Assembly: GCA_025927475.1 (NCBI GenBank)
Contig: JAICLL010000020.1
Location: 1 to 53,462, forward strand
Origin: Pirellulales bacterium
GTDB lineage: Bacteria; Planctomycetota; Planctomycetia; Pirellulales; JAICIG01
Length of the DNA stretch: 53,462 nt
Direction of reading: 5' to 3'
This document shows, one piece after another, positions 23,306-31,863 of this stretch. Within the stretch, counting starts at the first letter, position 1; each line of letters starts with the position of its first letter. The notes beneath the pieces are model-generated. The model was not told where the DNA came from and searched no databases. It saw only the letters and a program-made list of their open reading frames with translations. A program made the position numbers and the translations under genes.

Positions 23306-24853
23306 CTAAGACCCTGCCGCCGCTTTTTTTCTACAGCCTTCACAGCAGAGCCAAACCGTGCGGCCTTTGACTTCGACTTTGATCGGCGCGCCCATCGAGC
23401 CGAGTGCCAGGCCGGTGACGGGACAATTTTTTTGGCGTTCGACCGCCCGGCGGTCGGCCGGAGAAAGTTCGGCCAGCGCTTCGCGAATGGCCTCTGCGTC
23501 TTCGTCGGATGTATTCGTCGTCGCGGGGGCGGTGGGCGTTTCGGTCGTGGCGCCGGCGTTGCCGCTCGGTGCGGCGCCAAAATAGGCAGCGGCCACGCTC
23601 GGGTTTAATCGGGTTTCGGCGTCGAGCAAGAAGGCGCCCGTCGCCGCCACGCGCTCACCCGGCTCAAGACCGCAGATCACCGCATACTCACCGCCACAAC
23701 GCGGCCCAAGCACGACCTCAACACCGTCGAACATGCCCGGCATCCGCTCGACGTACACCACCCGGCGTTCGCCCAGGTCGATCACCGCCGATTCTGGCAC
23801 GGCCAGCACTTGGCCCGCGGGGCGATAGCGCGTGATCCGCGGCAACAGTTTCATGCCGCCGCACTCGTCGCAGGCACGATCAGGCTCTGAGGCCGTGACG
23901 CCCGGATGCATCGGGCACCACCAACTCACGCGCTCCAGCTCGGTTAAGGGGCGTTCGACGAGCGAGTTCTTGTCTTCGGGACAGGCGCCGCGCGTTTCGC
24001 GTAGCACGTGCGGATGCTCCGGGCATGTATATAGCTTGCGCAGCTCGCCTGTGGCCAACGGCGGCGGATCGGACGGCAAAGAGCAGAACGGTTCGAGATC
24101 GGCCATCGGCCGCTGGATGCACAATTTCACGCGCATGCCGGGCCATAGCTCTCGCTGAGGGTCATCGGCGGCAACCTGTATGCTCACTCGGCGGCTGCGA
24201 GGGTTTACGTCAGGCTTGATAGCGGCGATTCGGCCCTGCCACGCCGCGTGCGCGAACAGCGCCTCGCTGGTCACCCGCGCTGCCGTATCGGTAGAGATCA
24301 ATGGAATATCCTGCTCATCGATTTCCGCGTCGATGAGGGCGATCGCCAGCTCATCGGGCGGCTCGGTGTCCGCGCCGCCCGACACGATGCCCGGCGTGAC
24401 AATCTCGCGCGCCAACGGGCGGTATTCTACGGCCGCGGTTCGAATGCCCGCCAATTGCACGCGGTAAGGCGAGAATTGCATCCGGGCCACCACGCCATCG
24501 GGCAAGTGAACGGCTTCACCTTTCTGGCGGCGCACCAGCGGCATATTGCACACCGAGCACCGGGTGGGCCAGTCGGAAATCACGCCGGGGCACATCGGGC
24601 AGAAATATTCGGTATCGGCCGATACTCCGCCGCCGCTCGCAGGCCGCGCCGGAGCAACCAAGGTGTCCCAGTAATTGCGCAGCACCTGCCATTGGCCGAC
24701 GATCAAAAACGACGCCGCCAGCACGATCGGAAAGCGCAGCCGCGTTTGGATGAGCTGGCAGGCCCACCACCATTGTTGGCGACGGCGAGACGGAGGCGCC
24801 GGGCGACGGCGGCTCATCGGCTCGGCGGTTGGTGCTGGGCTTGAGACGTTCAT
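23306..24853 (-). CDS. RND periplasmic adaptor (CusB-like) with three metal-binding Cys motifs and YHS-like end
   Basis: 515 aa from the ATG at 24853, which overlaps the lipoprotein stop (ATGA), showing coupling. A signal-anchor lies near residues 35-60 (FPIVLAASFLIVGQWQVL). Three heavy-metal-binding (HMBD-like) segments follow: YFCPMCPGV...CSVCNMPL (near 84), YTCPEHPHVL...CPEDKNSL (near 278) and WWCPMHPGV...CDECGGMKL (near 312). Between the first two is a shortened beta-barrel/lipoyl region (ALIDAEIDEQDIPLI...), apparently lacking the usual long coiled-coil hairpin. The C-terminus (CPVTGLALG...WLCCEGCRKK, residues about 474-505) resembles a YHS-type domain. It should link the permease to an outer-membrane channel and bind metal. 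Confidence 0.86.
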   Translation of the reverse strand: MNVSSPAPTAEPMSRRRPAPPSRRRQQWWWACQLIQTRLRFPIVLAASFLIVGQWQVLRNYWDTLVAPARPASGGGVSADTEYFCPMCPGVISDWPTRCSVCNMPLVRRQKGEAVHLPDGVVARMQFSPYRVQLAGIRTAAVEYRPLAREIVTPGIVSGGADTEPPDELAIALIDAEIDEQDIPLISTDTAARVTSEALFAHAAWQGRIAAIKPDVNPRSRRVSIQVAADDPQRELWPGMRVKLCIQRPMADLEPFCSLPSDPPPLATGELRKLYTCPEHPHVLRETRGACPEDKNSLVERPLTELERVSWWCPMHPGVTASEPDRACDECGGMKLLPRITRYRPAGQVLAVPESAVIDLGERRVVYVERMPGMFDGVEVVLGPRCGGEYAVICGLEPGERVAATGAFLLDAETRLNPSVAAAYFGAAPSGNAGATTETPTAPATTNTSDEDAEAIREALAELSPADRRAVERQKNCPVTGLALGSMGAPIKVEVKGRTVWLCCEGCRKKAAAGS

Positions 24854-25365
24854 CGTGTCACACCACCGCCGCTGTCGGCCGCCTCGCGTTGCGCAGCGTC
24901 GATCAAGCTTTGGCTGCTCTCGACCGTCTCGTCGTCGCATTTCTCCCAGTGCATGATCAGATCGTAATCTTCCTGGCGGAATACCCAGAGCGGATCGATG
25001 CCGGCGACATAATAGCGCGTGTCGATTTGTTGCGCCGGCTGGTCGAGCGTCAGCCGCACCACAAAGCACCGCGGCCCATCGGCCGATACCTCGCCCACGA
25101 TCTGATAGTCGAGGAGCTTTTGGCCTGGCCGCCGACTGCCGTCTGCCACCTCGATGGCGGCCGCCGGATCGGTCAAAGGTTGCGGTTTCGCCGGGCCGCC
25201 GCTCTTCCAGGCGGCCAAAGCCCGATCGAGCGCTTCATTCGCGCGAGCTTCCTCGGGCACATAGCGCTCGAACCCAGCGGGCCTGATGCCGCAGCCGGGC
25301 GCCAGTGCCATGACCAGGGCTAGCGGCCCTAGCATCCTCGACTTCGTTCGACGTTCGCTAACCAT
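24850..25365 (-). CDS. lipoprotein at the head of the RND operon
   Basis: 171 aa from the ATG at 25365, with GGAG 8 bases upstream; the ORF extends to 25470 but without a start context. The signal ends at C25 (ALAPGC). The mature protein has the ERYVPEEARANEALDRALAAW, RRPGQKLLDYQIVG and AGIDPLWVFRQEDYD blocks shared with the lipoprotein at 18559-18984, and an additional 30-residue acidic tail. Its stop overlaps the adaptor start by 4 bases. In planctomycetes, similar small lipoproteins often follow DUF1559 genes, as here. Function unknown; likely membrane-anchored in the periplasm. Confidence 0.82.
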   Translation of the reverse strand: MVSERRTKSRMLGPLALVMALAPGCGIRPAGFERYVPEEARANEALDRALAAWKSGGPAKPQPLTDPAAAIEVADGSRRPGQKLLDYQIVGEVSADGPRCFVVRLTLDQPAQQIDTRYYVAGIDPLWVFRQEDYDLIMHWEKCDDETVESSQSLIDAAQREAADSGGGVTR

Positions 25366-25434
25366 TTTGAACACTCCGTATCTCCTAATCTCCTCTTCGG
25401 TCGGGGCATCGCTCGTTCGCCCCAGCCAATGGCA

Positions 25435-25453
25435 AAATCGAAAATCCAAAATC
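25435..25453. repeat. AT-rich 19-bp direct repeat, copy 2
   Basis: Exact copy of 23281-23299 in the same orientation. It occupies the spacer between the DUF1559 gene and the first lipoprotein gene, ending immediately at the DUF1559 stop codon. Confidence 0.6.
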
Positions 25454-26503
25454 CTAGTTGTTGGCCTCATTAAACGCTTCCCTGCCCGCGCGCGTCCCCA
25501 TACCCCGCCAGACGAGCAGGTCGATGGCCTCCGTCACAAACCGCACCGAACCATCGCCCATGCAGGCATTCACTCCGCCCGGGTGAGAGCTGCTCGGCGA
25601 GACTTGCATCGCCATGTTGGTCATGCTGCCGCTGAAGCCTGTGCCGCCGCAGGTGTTCATGTTGGGCGGCGCCACGTGGTTGTAGGACGTGCAGCAGTTC
25701 TCGCCCATCACCCAGCTCCAACCCCACTTGCTGGTCAAGGGCAAGGCCGAGAGGGGATCGAGATTGGTGCAAGTGAGGTAGGTGCTTGTCAGCGAGGTCT
25801 GGGCGGGAATGATGAACATATCGCGGCGCGGGTTGGGGGCGCCGGTGCCGCGCAGCTTCTCGCTGAAGAATGCCGTGTGGCTCAGGCCGTCGGTAATATC
25901 GCCGAATCGCACGCGACTGAGGTAATACATCACGCCTGGCTGCGTCTCGTCGGGCGCCACCGAGCCCGCCGGCGGCGGCGCATCGCCCCGATCGCACAGC
26001 CAACTGCCCTGATTCGCGGCATAGTTGTTCACCCCCGGCCAATCGGGCGCGCCGCCGCCGCTGCCATCCGACGGGCACAAATAAATGGGCACCAACGTGC
26101 GGGAAGGTATGGAATTGATGCCGCCGGGATTGGCGTACGGCGGCATGAACGGCGTGCCGCCGCCCATGCCTGGCGTCTCGGGAGGAAAACTAAAATTGAT
26201 GCTGTTATACAGACTGGTCTGCTCGATCATCGGCAAGATCATGGCGTGTTGCGACCAGCGCGCGTAGACCGGCGCGCCGGGATAGCTGGGCCCCTTGCCG
26301 AAAGGCAACGTGTGATGCACGTCGTGATAATTCTGCAGACCGATGCCGATCTGCTTGAGGTTGTTGACGCACTGAGCGCGCCGGGCCGACTCGCGGGCTG
26401 CTTGAACCGCCGGCAAAAGCAGCGCCACCAAGATGCCGATGATGGCAATCACCACCAGCAGCTCAATTAAGGTGAACGCGTTCCGGGTAGACGAAGATGA
26501 CAT
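25454..26503 (-). CDS. DUF1559 domain-containing, type II pseudopilin-like protein
   Basis: 349 aa with AAGGA 7 bases before the ATG. The N-terminus is a prepilin-like signal ([22 protein letters not shown]), typically cleaved by a prepilin peptidase and N-methylated at Phe. The continuing helix [22 protein letters not shown] and the C-terminal [18 protein letters not shown] (the H-X9-DG motif) identify DUF1559, a family expanded in planctomycetes. It may form fibres or cell-surface structures; its function is not known. It is the first gene of a run of minus-strand genes that includes the RND efflux genes. Confidence 0.92.
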   Translation of the reverse strand: MSSSSTRNAFTLIELLVVIAIIGILVALLLPAVQAARESARRAQCVNNLKQIGIGLQNYHDVHHTLPFGKGPSYPGAPVYARWSQHAMILPMIEQTSLYNSINFSFPPETPGMGGGTPFMPPYANPGGINSIPSRTLVPIYLCPSDGSGGGAPDWPGVNNYAANQGSWLCDRGDAPPPAGSVAPDETQPGVMYYLSRVRFGDITDGLSHTAFFSEKLRGTGAPNPRRDMFIIPAQTSLTSTYLTCTNLDPLSALPLTSKWGWSWVMGENCCTSYNHVAPPNMNTCGGTGFSGSMTNMAMQVSPSSSHPGGVNACMGDGSVRFVTEAIDLLVWRGMGTRAGREAFNEANN

Positions 26504-26805
26504 GGATGATTCCTTGATGTAATAAAGCGATTTGGCGCGGGGTGAGTGCCGCGCAAGCCCGTCGGCCCCTTGTTGTGATATTCATCGGCCCCTGGACCGA
26601 CGCGTCAGCGAGGTCGGTGGCCCGCTTTCCCTTGCCGGCGCGCCAAGTTCCCATGCACCCCGCCGTTCTGCGCAAGAGGGCGCCGACAACGGTTCGGCAC
26701 GGCGTATCGCGCAAAGCCTCGCGCTCTGCCGCAAAGGCACGGCCAAGCAACGGCGCAAGCGCAGGCGCTTACCTTTCGGCTACCTTTCGGCAGCGCACGA
26801 CCCGG
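26504..26805. other. 302-bp intergenic region upstream of the DUF1559 gene
   Basis: No gene could be supported. An 11-base direct repeat (TACCTTTCGGC) occurs twice near 26770-26790. Short ORFs on both strands here have no ribosome site and no protein-like composition. The promoter of the DUF1559-RND operon is expected here but no clear hexamers were found. Confidence 0.4.
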
Positions 26806-27219
26806 TTAAGCGAGATACCGGGGCGGTCGAAAGATGCTGCCGGAATGAAGCCGCTCACGGAACGAGGGCGGGTTGAGCACATCGCCAGTCGGCAGCGGTG
26901 GTGAGAAGAGACAAACGGTCCCCGGCCAGCCCCAGTCTTGCCCCAACGTTGACGGCAGGGTGGGAAGGTGTTTTTCGGGGGTCGCGGGCCAGCGAGAACA
27001 TTCGGGCCCGTGGCAAGGCCGACGCGGGAGCTTTGCAAGATCCCCCGCCGCCGATCGGTGATCGCCGTTGGAACGCTCGTGGGCTTCGCCGCCATGCCCG
27101 CCGACCATCACGTAATCGCCGCAGCTCGCCCGCGCGCTTTCGCGCAAGCCGCCGCCCAGGCAAAGCCAAAGCGCGCAAAGCGCCAATCGCCAGTCAAGTT
27201 TTCGACCAACCATCTGCAT
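26806..27219 (-). CDS. small secreted Cys/Pro-rich hypothetical protein
   Basis: 137 aa from the ATG at 27219 (another ATG is two codons later). A signal peptide is visible (LDWRLALCALWLCLGGGLRESARAS), followed by CGDYVMVGGHGGEAH and PCHGPECSRWP. The spaced cysteines and ScGDYV...CHGPxCS pattern match, from memory, a short secreted family in planctomycetes. Later residues are proline-rich with an SFRERLHSGSIFRPPR end. Probably periplasmic with disulfides. Function unknown. It is divergent from the LEPR-XLL gene. Confidence 0.55.
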   Translation of the reverse strand: MQMVGRKLDWRLALCALWLCLGGGLRESARASCGDYVMVGGHGGEAHERSNGDHRSAAGDLAKLPRRPCHGPECSRWPATPEKHLPTLPSTLGQDWGWPGTVCLFSPPLPTGDVLNPPSFRERLHSGSIFRPPRYLA

Positions 27220-27398
27220 GCGCCCGGCACCCTGCAACTTGCGGGAGTTTCTGATTATCAGAATACAGCGCCCGGCGGCGGCAAGCAAGCAAAATGCGGC
27301 AAAACCCTCCCGAGGCGGTTTTAAATTCTTGCGATCGCCAGAGCGGCTAAATATGCTGCGATTGTCGTGGGGCGAGTGATCGGTCGTTGTTTTCCGTT

Positions 27399-28877
27399 AT
27401 GTTTTTGCGCCGACGCTGCCAAATCGAACGTCTCGAACCGCGCCGGCTGCTTAGCGGAGTTACCTATCAAGGCGGCCGTCTGATAGACAATGCCGCGGTC
27501 GAAACGGTCTTTCTCGGACGCGGCTGGACTAGCGATCCCGCGCTGGCTCAAAACGCCGCGCAGCTTGATCAGTTCTTCGGCGCCATCACCAGCAGCACCT
27601 TCATGGACATGCTGGCCGAGTACGGAACGACGCAGGGCGGGCCGATCGGCCGCGGCAGCTTTACGGGACAAGTTACTCTGTCGCAGGACAATTGGCGGGC
27701 AGGCACGATTAGCGATGGCATGATCCATAGCTTGCTCGATAGCGAGATCGTCTCGCGGGCCATTGCCCGGCCCAGCCCCAACCAACTGCTGTTTGTGTTC
27801 ACGCCGCCCAATGTGGCCGTCACCAAAGATGGCAGCAGCAGCAATGGCCGACCGGTCGGCTTTGCCGGCTATCACGACAGCTTTGTCGATTCGCAGGGCG
27901 ACACCGTGGTGTATGCGGTCATTCCCAATCCGGTGGGCAACGATCGTATTCCTGGGCGGACGGCGTTCGAGCAGCAGACCGAAGCGGCTTCGCACGAGCT
28001 GGCCGAGGCGATCACCAATCCCACCCGCAACGGCTGGTGGGATGACACGGGCGACTCGACCTCGGGCCTGGAAATTGCCGACTTCGCCAACCCCGCCACC
28101 GATGCGGTCTATTTGGGTCCGTACGCGGTGGAGCGTGTTTGGTCGAACCGGCTGCACGGGCTGGAATCGCCTGCCGGCTCGACCAGCGTGCCCAACGGCA
28201 ATCCTGCCTCGGGCGGCGGCGGCGTTGGATCGCCGGGCGGCGCCATCCCGCCCGAACTAGGCAGCGTGGCGGTCGCGTTCACGCAGGTGCTCGGCTATTA
28301 CGGCGCGGTGGTCAGCCGCGCTTATCACGATTACATCGGCCGCGAACCCGAAGACGCGGGGCTGAACTATTGGGTCGACCGAATGCAGGCTGGCCTGAGT
28401 GAGGAACAACTCGATGCGGCCTTCATCGGTTCGCCGGAATACGTGCGCGATCATGGTGGCAGCGACCCCGCCTGGGTGACCGGCATGTATCACGACCTGC
28501 TTGGCCGCTCGCCCGACGCCCAGGGATTGCAATACTGGACCGCGCGATTGCAATCGGGCGAGAGCCACTTCGGCGTCGCCTTGGGCTTCGCGGCCAGCCC
28601 CGAGCGCGAGGCGCTGGTAATCGATGGCGACTATCGCGAGTTGCTGGGCCGCCCGGCAAGCCAGGCGGAAACCGCCTCTTGGGTGAACCAGCTCGCGTCG
28701 GGTGTGGGGCGCGATGCCTTGGTGGCCGCCCTGATCGGCTCGGCGGAATACTTCAACGATCCGAACAAAGGCGCTGGCAGCGACGCCGCCTGGGTCGGCA
28801 GCGTCTATCACGATCTGTTTGCAATGTCAGCCCCCACCGGCGAAGAGCGTTATTGGGTCTCGCGGTTGGATCCCTGA
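27399..28877 (+). CDS. LEPR-XLL surface protein with HELAEA protease-like domain and DUF4214 repeats
   Basis: 492 aa from the ATG at 27399 (a TTG four codons earlier is possible). The N-terminal RLEPRRLLSG at residues 11-20 is the LEPR-XLL signature of exported planctomycete proteins. Residues about 25-270 form a domain like plant EXORDIUM-related or metalloprotease-like proteins, with the motif SHELAEAITNPTRNGW near 197, whose His and Glu could bind zinc. A Gly/Pro linker follows near 275-290. The last 190 residues carry at least three DUF4214 units (YHDYIGREPEDAGLNYWVDRM, YHDLLGRSPDAQGLQYWTARL). Probably cell-surface or matrix; protease activity is inferred only. Confidence 0.8.
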   Translation: MFLRRRCQIERLEPRRLLSGVTYQGGRLIDNAAVETVFLGRGWTSDPALAQNAAQLDQFFGAITSSTFMDMLAEYGTTQGGPIGRGSFTGQVTLSQDNWRAGTISDGMIHSLLDSEIVSRAIARPSPNQLLFVFTPPNVAVTKDGSSSNGRPVGFAGYHDSFVDSQGDTVVYAVIPNPVGNDRIPGRTAFEQQTEAASHELAEAITNPTRNGWWDDTGDSTSGLEIADFANPATDAVYLGPYAVERVWSNRLHGLESPAGSTSVPNGNPASGGGGVGSPGGAIPPELGSVAVAFTQVLGYYGAVVSRAYHDYIGREPEDAGLNYWVDRMQAGLSEEQLDAAFIGSPEYVRDHGGSDPAWVTGMYHDLLGRSPDAQGLQYWTARLQSGESHFGVALGFAASPEREALVIDGDYRELLGRPASQAETASWVNQLASGVGRDALVAALIGSAEYFNDPNKGAGSDAAWVGSVYHDLFAMSAPTGEERYWVSRLDP

Positions 28878-28907
28878 ACCCGGCCCATCTTGGTTTGCGT
28901 GAATCAC

Positions 28908-29870
28908 TTAGGCCAGCGATTCGGCGGCCAGTTCCAAGGCTTCGTAGGAATCGTCGTACTGGCCGTTGGCAATCACCCGCTCCAGTGCGTCGATCACCTC
29001 GCGATCGCCCCCGGCATGCTCGTCGTGACGTAGTTCATCGACGGCCTGCTGCGGCGAAGCGGCCTTTCGGGCGGGCTGCTCGGCGGTCAGATTGTCATAG
29101 GCTCGCACGGTCCAGATAATGCGAGTGCCCAAGGGAATTTCCGAGCGCGATTGCGAGTCGTGCCCGACGTCTTCCTGATGGACCAGCAGGGGGCTGGCGC
29201 CGCTAAGGACCGACCCGAGCGATTGAATCAGGTCGATGCCGCGGAAGGTGTGCTGTTCGAGCTTGCCGGAGTCGACCTCCAGCGTGCCGACGGCCTTGCG
29301 GAACACTTTGGTGGTGACTTCGACGTTGCCGATGTCATACAGCAAGGCGGCAATACGCACGTCGTCGACGGACTTAGGCGGCAGCCGCATGGCGACGGCC
29401 ACCTTCTGGCTGAGCTCGGCCACGCGAATCGAGCGAGCCTTCAGCCGGGCGTTGGCGCTTTGCAAATAACGCGAGAGCACTTCCACCACGCCAACATAGG
29501 CTTCGTGCAGCTCTTCGGTCTTGGCCTTTCGTTCGTCGCTCAGCGTGCCGACAAGAATGGCCACCAGACCGAGCACGGCGCCCCACACCGTCACCACCAG
29601 GCCAATCATCAGCGGCGACGAGAAACTGGCAAAGCCCGACATGTTGGTTACCGTCACGATCGAGGCCGAGGTGACGCAGAACAAGGCCAATGCGCCGGCG
29701 CGATAAGTGCCCAGGAAAAACGCGCACAGCACAACCGGCAGATAGAACAAATTGAGCACGACCAGCTTGTAACCTTGCACCTGGTAAAACAGGCAGCTCA
29801 AGCCGACGACGACCACCAGCAGCATCACCTCGAAGGTATGTTGCAGGCCGCGTTCAGGTTTGCGACGCAT
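28908..29870 (-). CDS. membrane protein with degenerate HD-GYP-like domain
   Basis: 320 aa from the ATG at 29870, with GAGGAG 8 bases upstream. Residues about 12-110 contain four hydrophobic segments (FEVMLLVVVVGLSCLFYQ, FYLPVVLCAFFLGTY and others), a MASE-like membrane module. A linker helix leads to an HD-GYP-like fold from about residue 145. The metal-binding HD motif LLHDIGKV is replaced by LLYDIGNV (His to Tyr, Lys to Asn), and the GYP signature is replaced by QEDVGHDSQSRSE. Catalysis of c-di-GMP hydrolysis is therefore unlikely; a sensing or scaffolding role is inferred. It starts 43 bases after the intact HD-GYP gene and is surely cotranscribed with it. Confidence 0.8.
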   Translation of the reverse strand: MRRKPERGLQHTFEVMLLVVVVGLSCLFYQVQGYKLVVLNLFYLPVVLCAFFLGTYRAGALALFCVTSASIVTVTNMSGFASFSSPLMIGLVVTVWGAVLGLVAILVGTLSDERKAKTEELHEAYVGVVEVLSRYLQSANARLKARSIRVAELSQKVAVAMRLPPKSVDDVRIAALLYDIGNVEVTTKVFRKAVGTLEVDSGKLEQHTFRGIDLIQSLGSVLSGASPLLVHQEDVGHDSQSRSEIPLGTRIIWTVRAYDNLTAEQPARKAASPQQAVDELRHDEHAGGDREVIDALERVIANGQYDDSYEALELAAESLA

Positions 29871-29912
29871 GGTATTTCTCCTCAATAGGTGGCTGTGGGT
29901 AGCTTGTTGACG

Positions 29913-31295
29913 TCAGGTCGCGACCGCCACCGCCAGCGGCTCGACCATTTCATGCGGTTTGCCGGTGGATTCACGCGTGCCGCGGGCCGCCACCCGCGCG
30001 GCCGTGGCGTATTGCCGGGCAATATCGCGAAACTCGCCTTCGATTTCTAAAAAGACTTCCACGAGGCTCGGATCGAACTGCGTGCCCGACCCGTTGCGAA
30101 TCAGGTCGGTCGAGGTCTCGTGCGTATAGGGTTCTTTGTAGGGGCGGCGCGAGACCAGGGCGTCGTAGTTGTCGGCGATCGCCACGATTCGCGCGGCCAG
30201 CGGAATGTCTTCGCCCTTGAGCCCGGCGGGATAGCCGGTGCCGTCCCACCGCTCGTGGTGGAACAAGGCGATCTCGCGGGCCATCTGCAAAAAGTTCGAG
30301 GCGCCCAGCCGGCGTTCGATCTCGGCCAGGCATTCGCCGCCGATCACGGGATGCTTTTGCACTTCGGTGCGTTCGTGGCTGGTCAAGGCGGCGGGCTTGT
30401 GCAAAATGGCGTCGGCGATGCCCACCTTGCCAATATCGTGCAGCACCGAGCTGGCTTCGATCAGCCGCACAAAGGCGGGCGTAATTATGTCGCGATATTC
30501 AGGCCGGCGTCGCATGGCCGCAGCCAGCCGCTGGCAATAGAGCGAAATGCGTTCGACGTGCTCGCCCGTCTCGTGGTCGCGCGATTCGGCCAGCTTGGCC
30601 AAGCCGAAGATCACCGCGTCGCGCGTCCGCAGCAGGGCCTGCTCGCGGCGCACCGCCCGCTCTTCGGAGCGCTCCAGCTCACCGAACAGCTCATCGTGCA
30701 GGCGCTTGCCCGACAAGAACGTGCAGATCGACAGCAACCCGCTGAGCCACAAAAACGTCATCAGGCCCACCAGCGGCAAGGCTTCGGCAAATTGTTCGGG
30801 GGCGATCGCCAGCCGCTGGGTAGGGCGATAGACGATCAGATAGCCGTCGTCGCGCGGCAGGCGGTAGGCCAGGCTGGCGTGCCGTTGTTCGCCGAATTGC
30901 AACCGGCCCTCAACCGACTCGGCCAGCGGGCTGGGGCTGGTTTGCGGCAGGCTTGCCCACGAGACGATGTCTCCCGGGCTTGGCCGCTCATCGGCGCCCG
31001 CGCTGGCGCGCACTTGCCAGTTGCTGTCGACGATCAGCAGGCCGTCGCCCTGGGCCAGGCCGGCCGATTGCAGCCGGCGGGCGGCTTCTTGCAGGCCATC
31101 GGGTTGCGCCAGGTCGAGCTCGCGCAAGTCCGCCGCCAAAGGCGCCGTCTCGGCCGTCAACTGAGTGGCCGCGTTTTGTTCGGCCGCTCGTTCGACGGTC
31201 GACAGGATGTAGCGGTCGTGCATCCAAAGGCCGATCGCAATGCATGCGATCTGCGCGGCGACCCCCACGCCCAAATATGTAACCAGTCTGCGCAT
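29913..31295 (-). CDS. HD-GYP domain cyclic di-GMP phosphodiesterase
   Basis: 460 aa from the ATG at 31295; upstream frame is open but without leader features. The N-terminus is a membrane sensor: TM1 near residues 5-22 (TYLGVGVAAQIACIAIGLW), an extracytoplasmic domain to about 180 (DGLLIVDSNWQVRASAGADE), and TM2 near 190-215 (LPLVGLMTFLWLSGLLSICTF). The catalytic domain has all signature blocks: RDHETGEHVERIS, VLHDIGKVGIAD, ALFHHERWDGTGYP and ARIVAIADNYDAL. It should hydrolyse c-di-GMP to pGpG or GMP in response to an external signal. No diguanylate cyclase is in the window. It heads a two-gene operon with the degenerate HD-GYP protein. Confidence 0.92.
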   Translation of the reverse strand: MRRLVTYLGVGVAAQIACIAIGLWMHDRYILSTVERAAEQNAATQLTAETAPLAADLRELDLAQPDGLQEAARRLQSAGLAQGDGLLIVDSNWQVRASAGADERPSPGDIVSWASLPQTSPSPLAESVEGRLQFGEQRHASLAYRLPRDDGYLIVYRPTQRLAIAPEQFAEALPLVGLMTFLWLSGLLSICTFLSGKRLHDELFGELERSEERAVRREQALLRTRDAVIFGLAKLAESRDHETGEHVERISLYCQRLAAAMRRRPEYRDIITPAFVRLIEASSVLHDIGKVGIADAILHKPAALTSHERTEVQKHPVIGGECLAEIERRLGASNFLQMAREIALFHHERWDGTGYPAGLKGEDIPLAARIVAIADNYDALVSRRPYKEPYTHETSTDLIRNGSGTQFDPSLVEVFLEIEGEFRDIARQYATAARVAARGTRESTGKPHEMVEPLAVAVAT

Positions 31296-31490
31296 GCTGC
31301 GAATCTTTCTGTGCAGGTCCCGGGCTCCCGCTGCTGAAACATAGAACACGGCTCGGACACGCGGAGTTGCCAGGATGGGCAATGCGGGAGCCAACCAGCG
31401 AACCATGCCAGGGTTTTTGCTGGCGATCGCGATGAGAGCGCGCGATTCTACCGCGCATGCGGCTTATGCCGGCGTTTGAGCGTGCGCCGC

Positions 31491-31808
31491 TTAAACGAGC
31501 CCCAACTTCCTGGCGTACCAGGAGCCGTCCGCCTCTTTCACCCAGCGTTCACGCAATTGCATGGGTCGCCCTTTTTTATCGTGAGCCACCACCAGGGCGT
31601 AGGCAAAACCACGATCCTCGTTTTTGACATTCGCATCGATAAACAGCTTGAGTCCGTCAATCCGCATCAGATGCAGCGGACCATACTTTTGGATAAAGTG
31701 CGACAACGAATTTGCGTAGACTTCAAACGTGATCTTGCCTGCATTTCTTAGGCGCGGATCGACGATTTTGAAGCATTCATTTGCCGGTCTCCGGATCTTG
31801 GTCGGCAA
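31491..31808 (-). CDS. small hypothetical protein, possibly a C-terminal fragment
   Basis: 105 aa using a TTG at 31808; no ATG and no ribosome site are available, and the frame stays open upstream into the neighbouring gene. The text looks protein-like (FEVYANSLSHFIQKYGPLHLMRIDGLKLF, then VVAHDKKGRPMQLRERWVKE and a DGSWYARKLGLV end), and the codon use is less GC-rich than its neighbours. The lack of a start suggests the 3' part of a gene that lost its front, perhaps in the event that duplicated 31828-31863. I do not recognise the family. Confidence 0.4.
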   Translation of the reverse strand: MPTKIRRPANECFKIVDPRLRNAGKITFEVYANSLSHFIQKYGPLHLMRIDGLKLFIDANVKNEDRGFAYALVVAHDKKGRPMQLRERWVKEADGSWYARKLGLV

Positions 31809-31827
31809 TTCAATAAAGGAATTCCGT

Positions 31828-31863
31828 CTAAGGCCGCTGCGCCAGCTAAGGCCGCTGCGCCAG
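31828..31863. repeat. tandem duplication of 18 bp at a gene end
   Basis: The 18 bases at 31828-31845 repeat exactly at 31846-31863. On the minus strand one copy encodes the final residues and stop (LAQRP-stop) of the phosphatase fusion, so the last six codons, stop included, exist twice in a row in the same frame. Confidence 0.75.

Noticed and set aside
26532..26904. Overlapping plus-strand ORFs upstream of the DUF1559 gene
   Set aside because: No ribosome site, Arg/Ala-rich composition and overlap with the secreted minus-strand gene.
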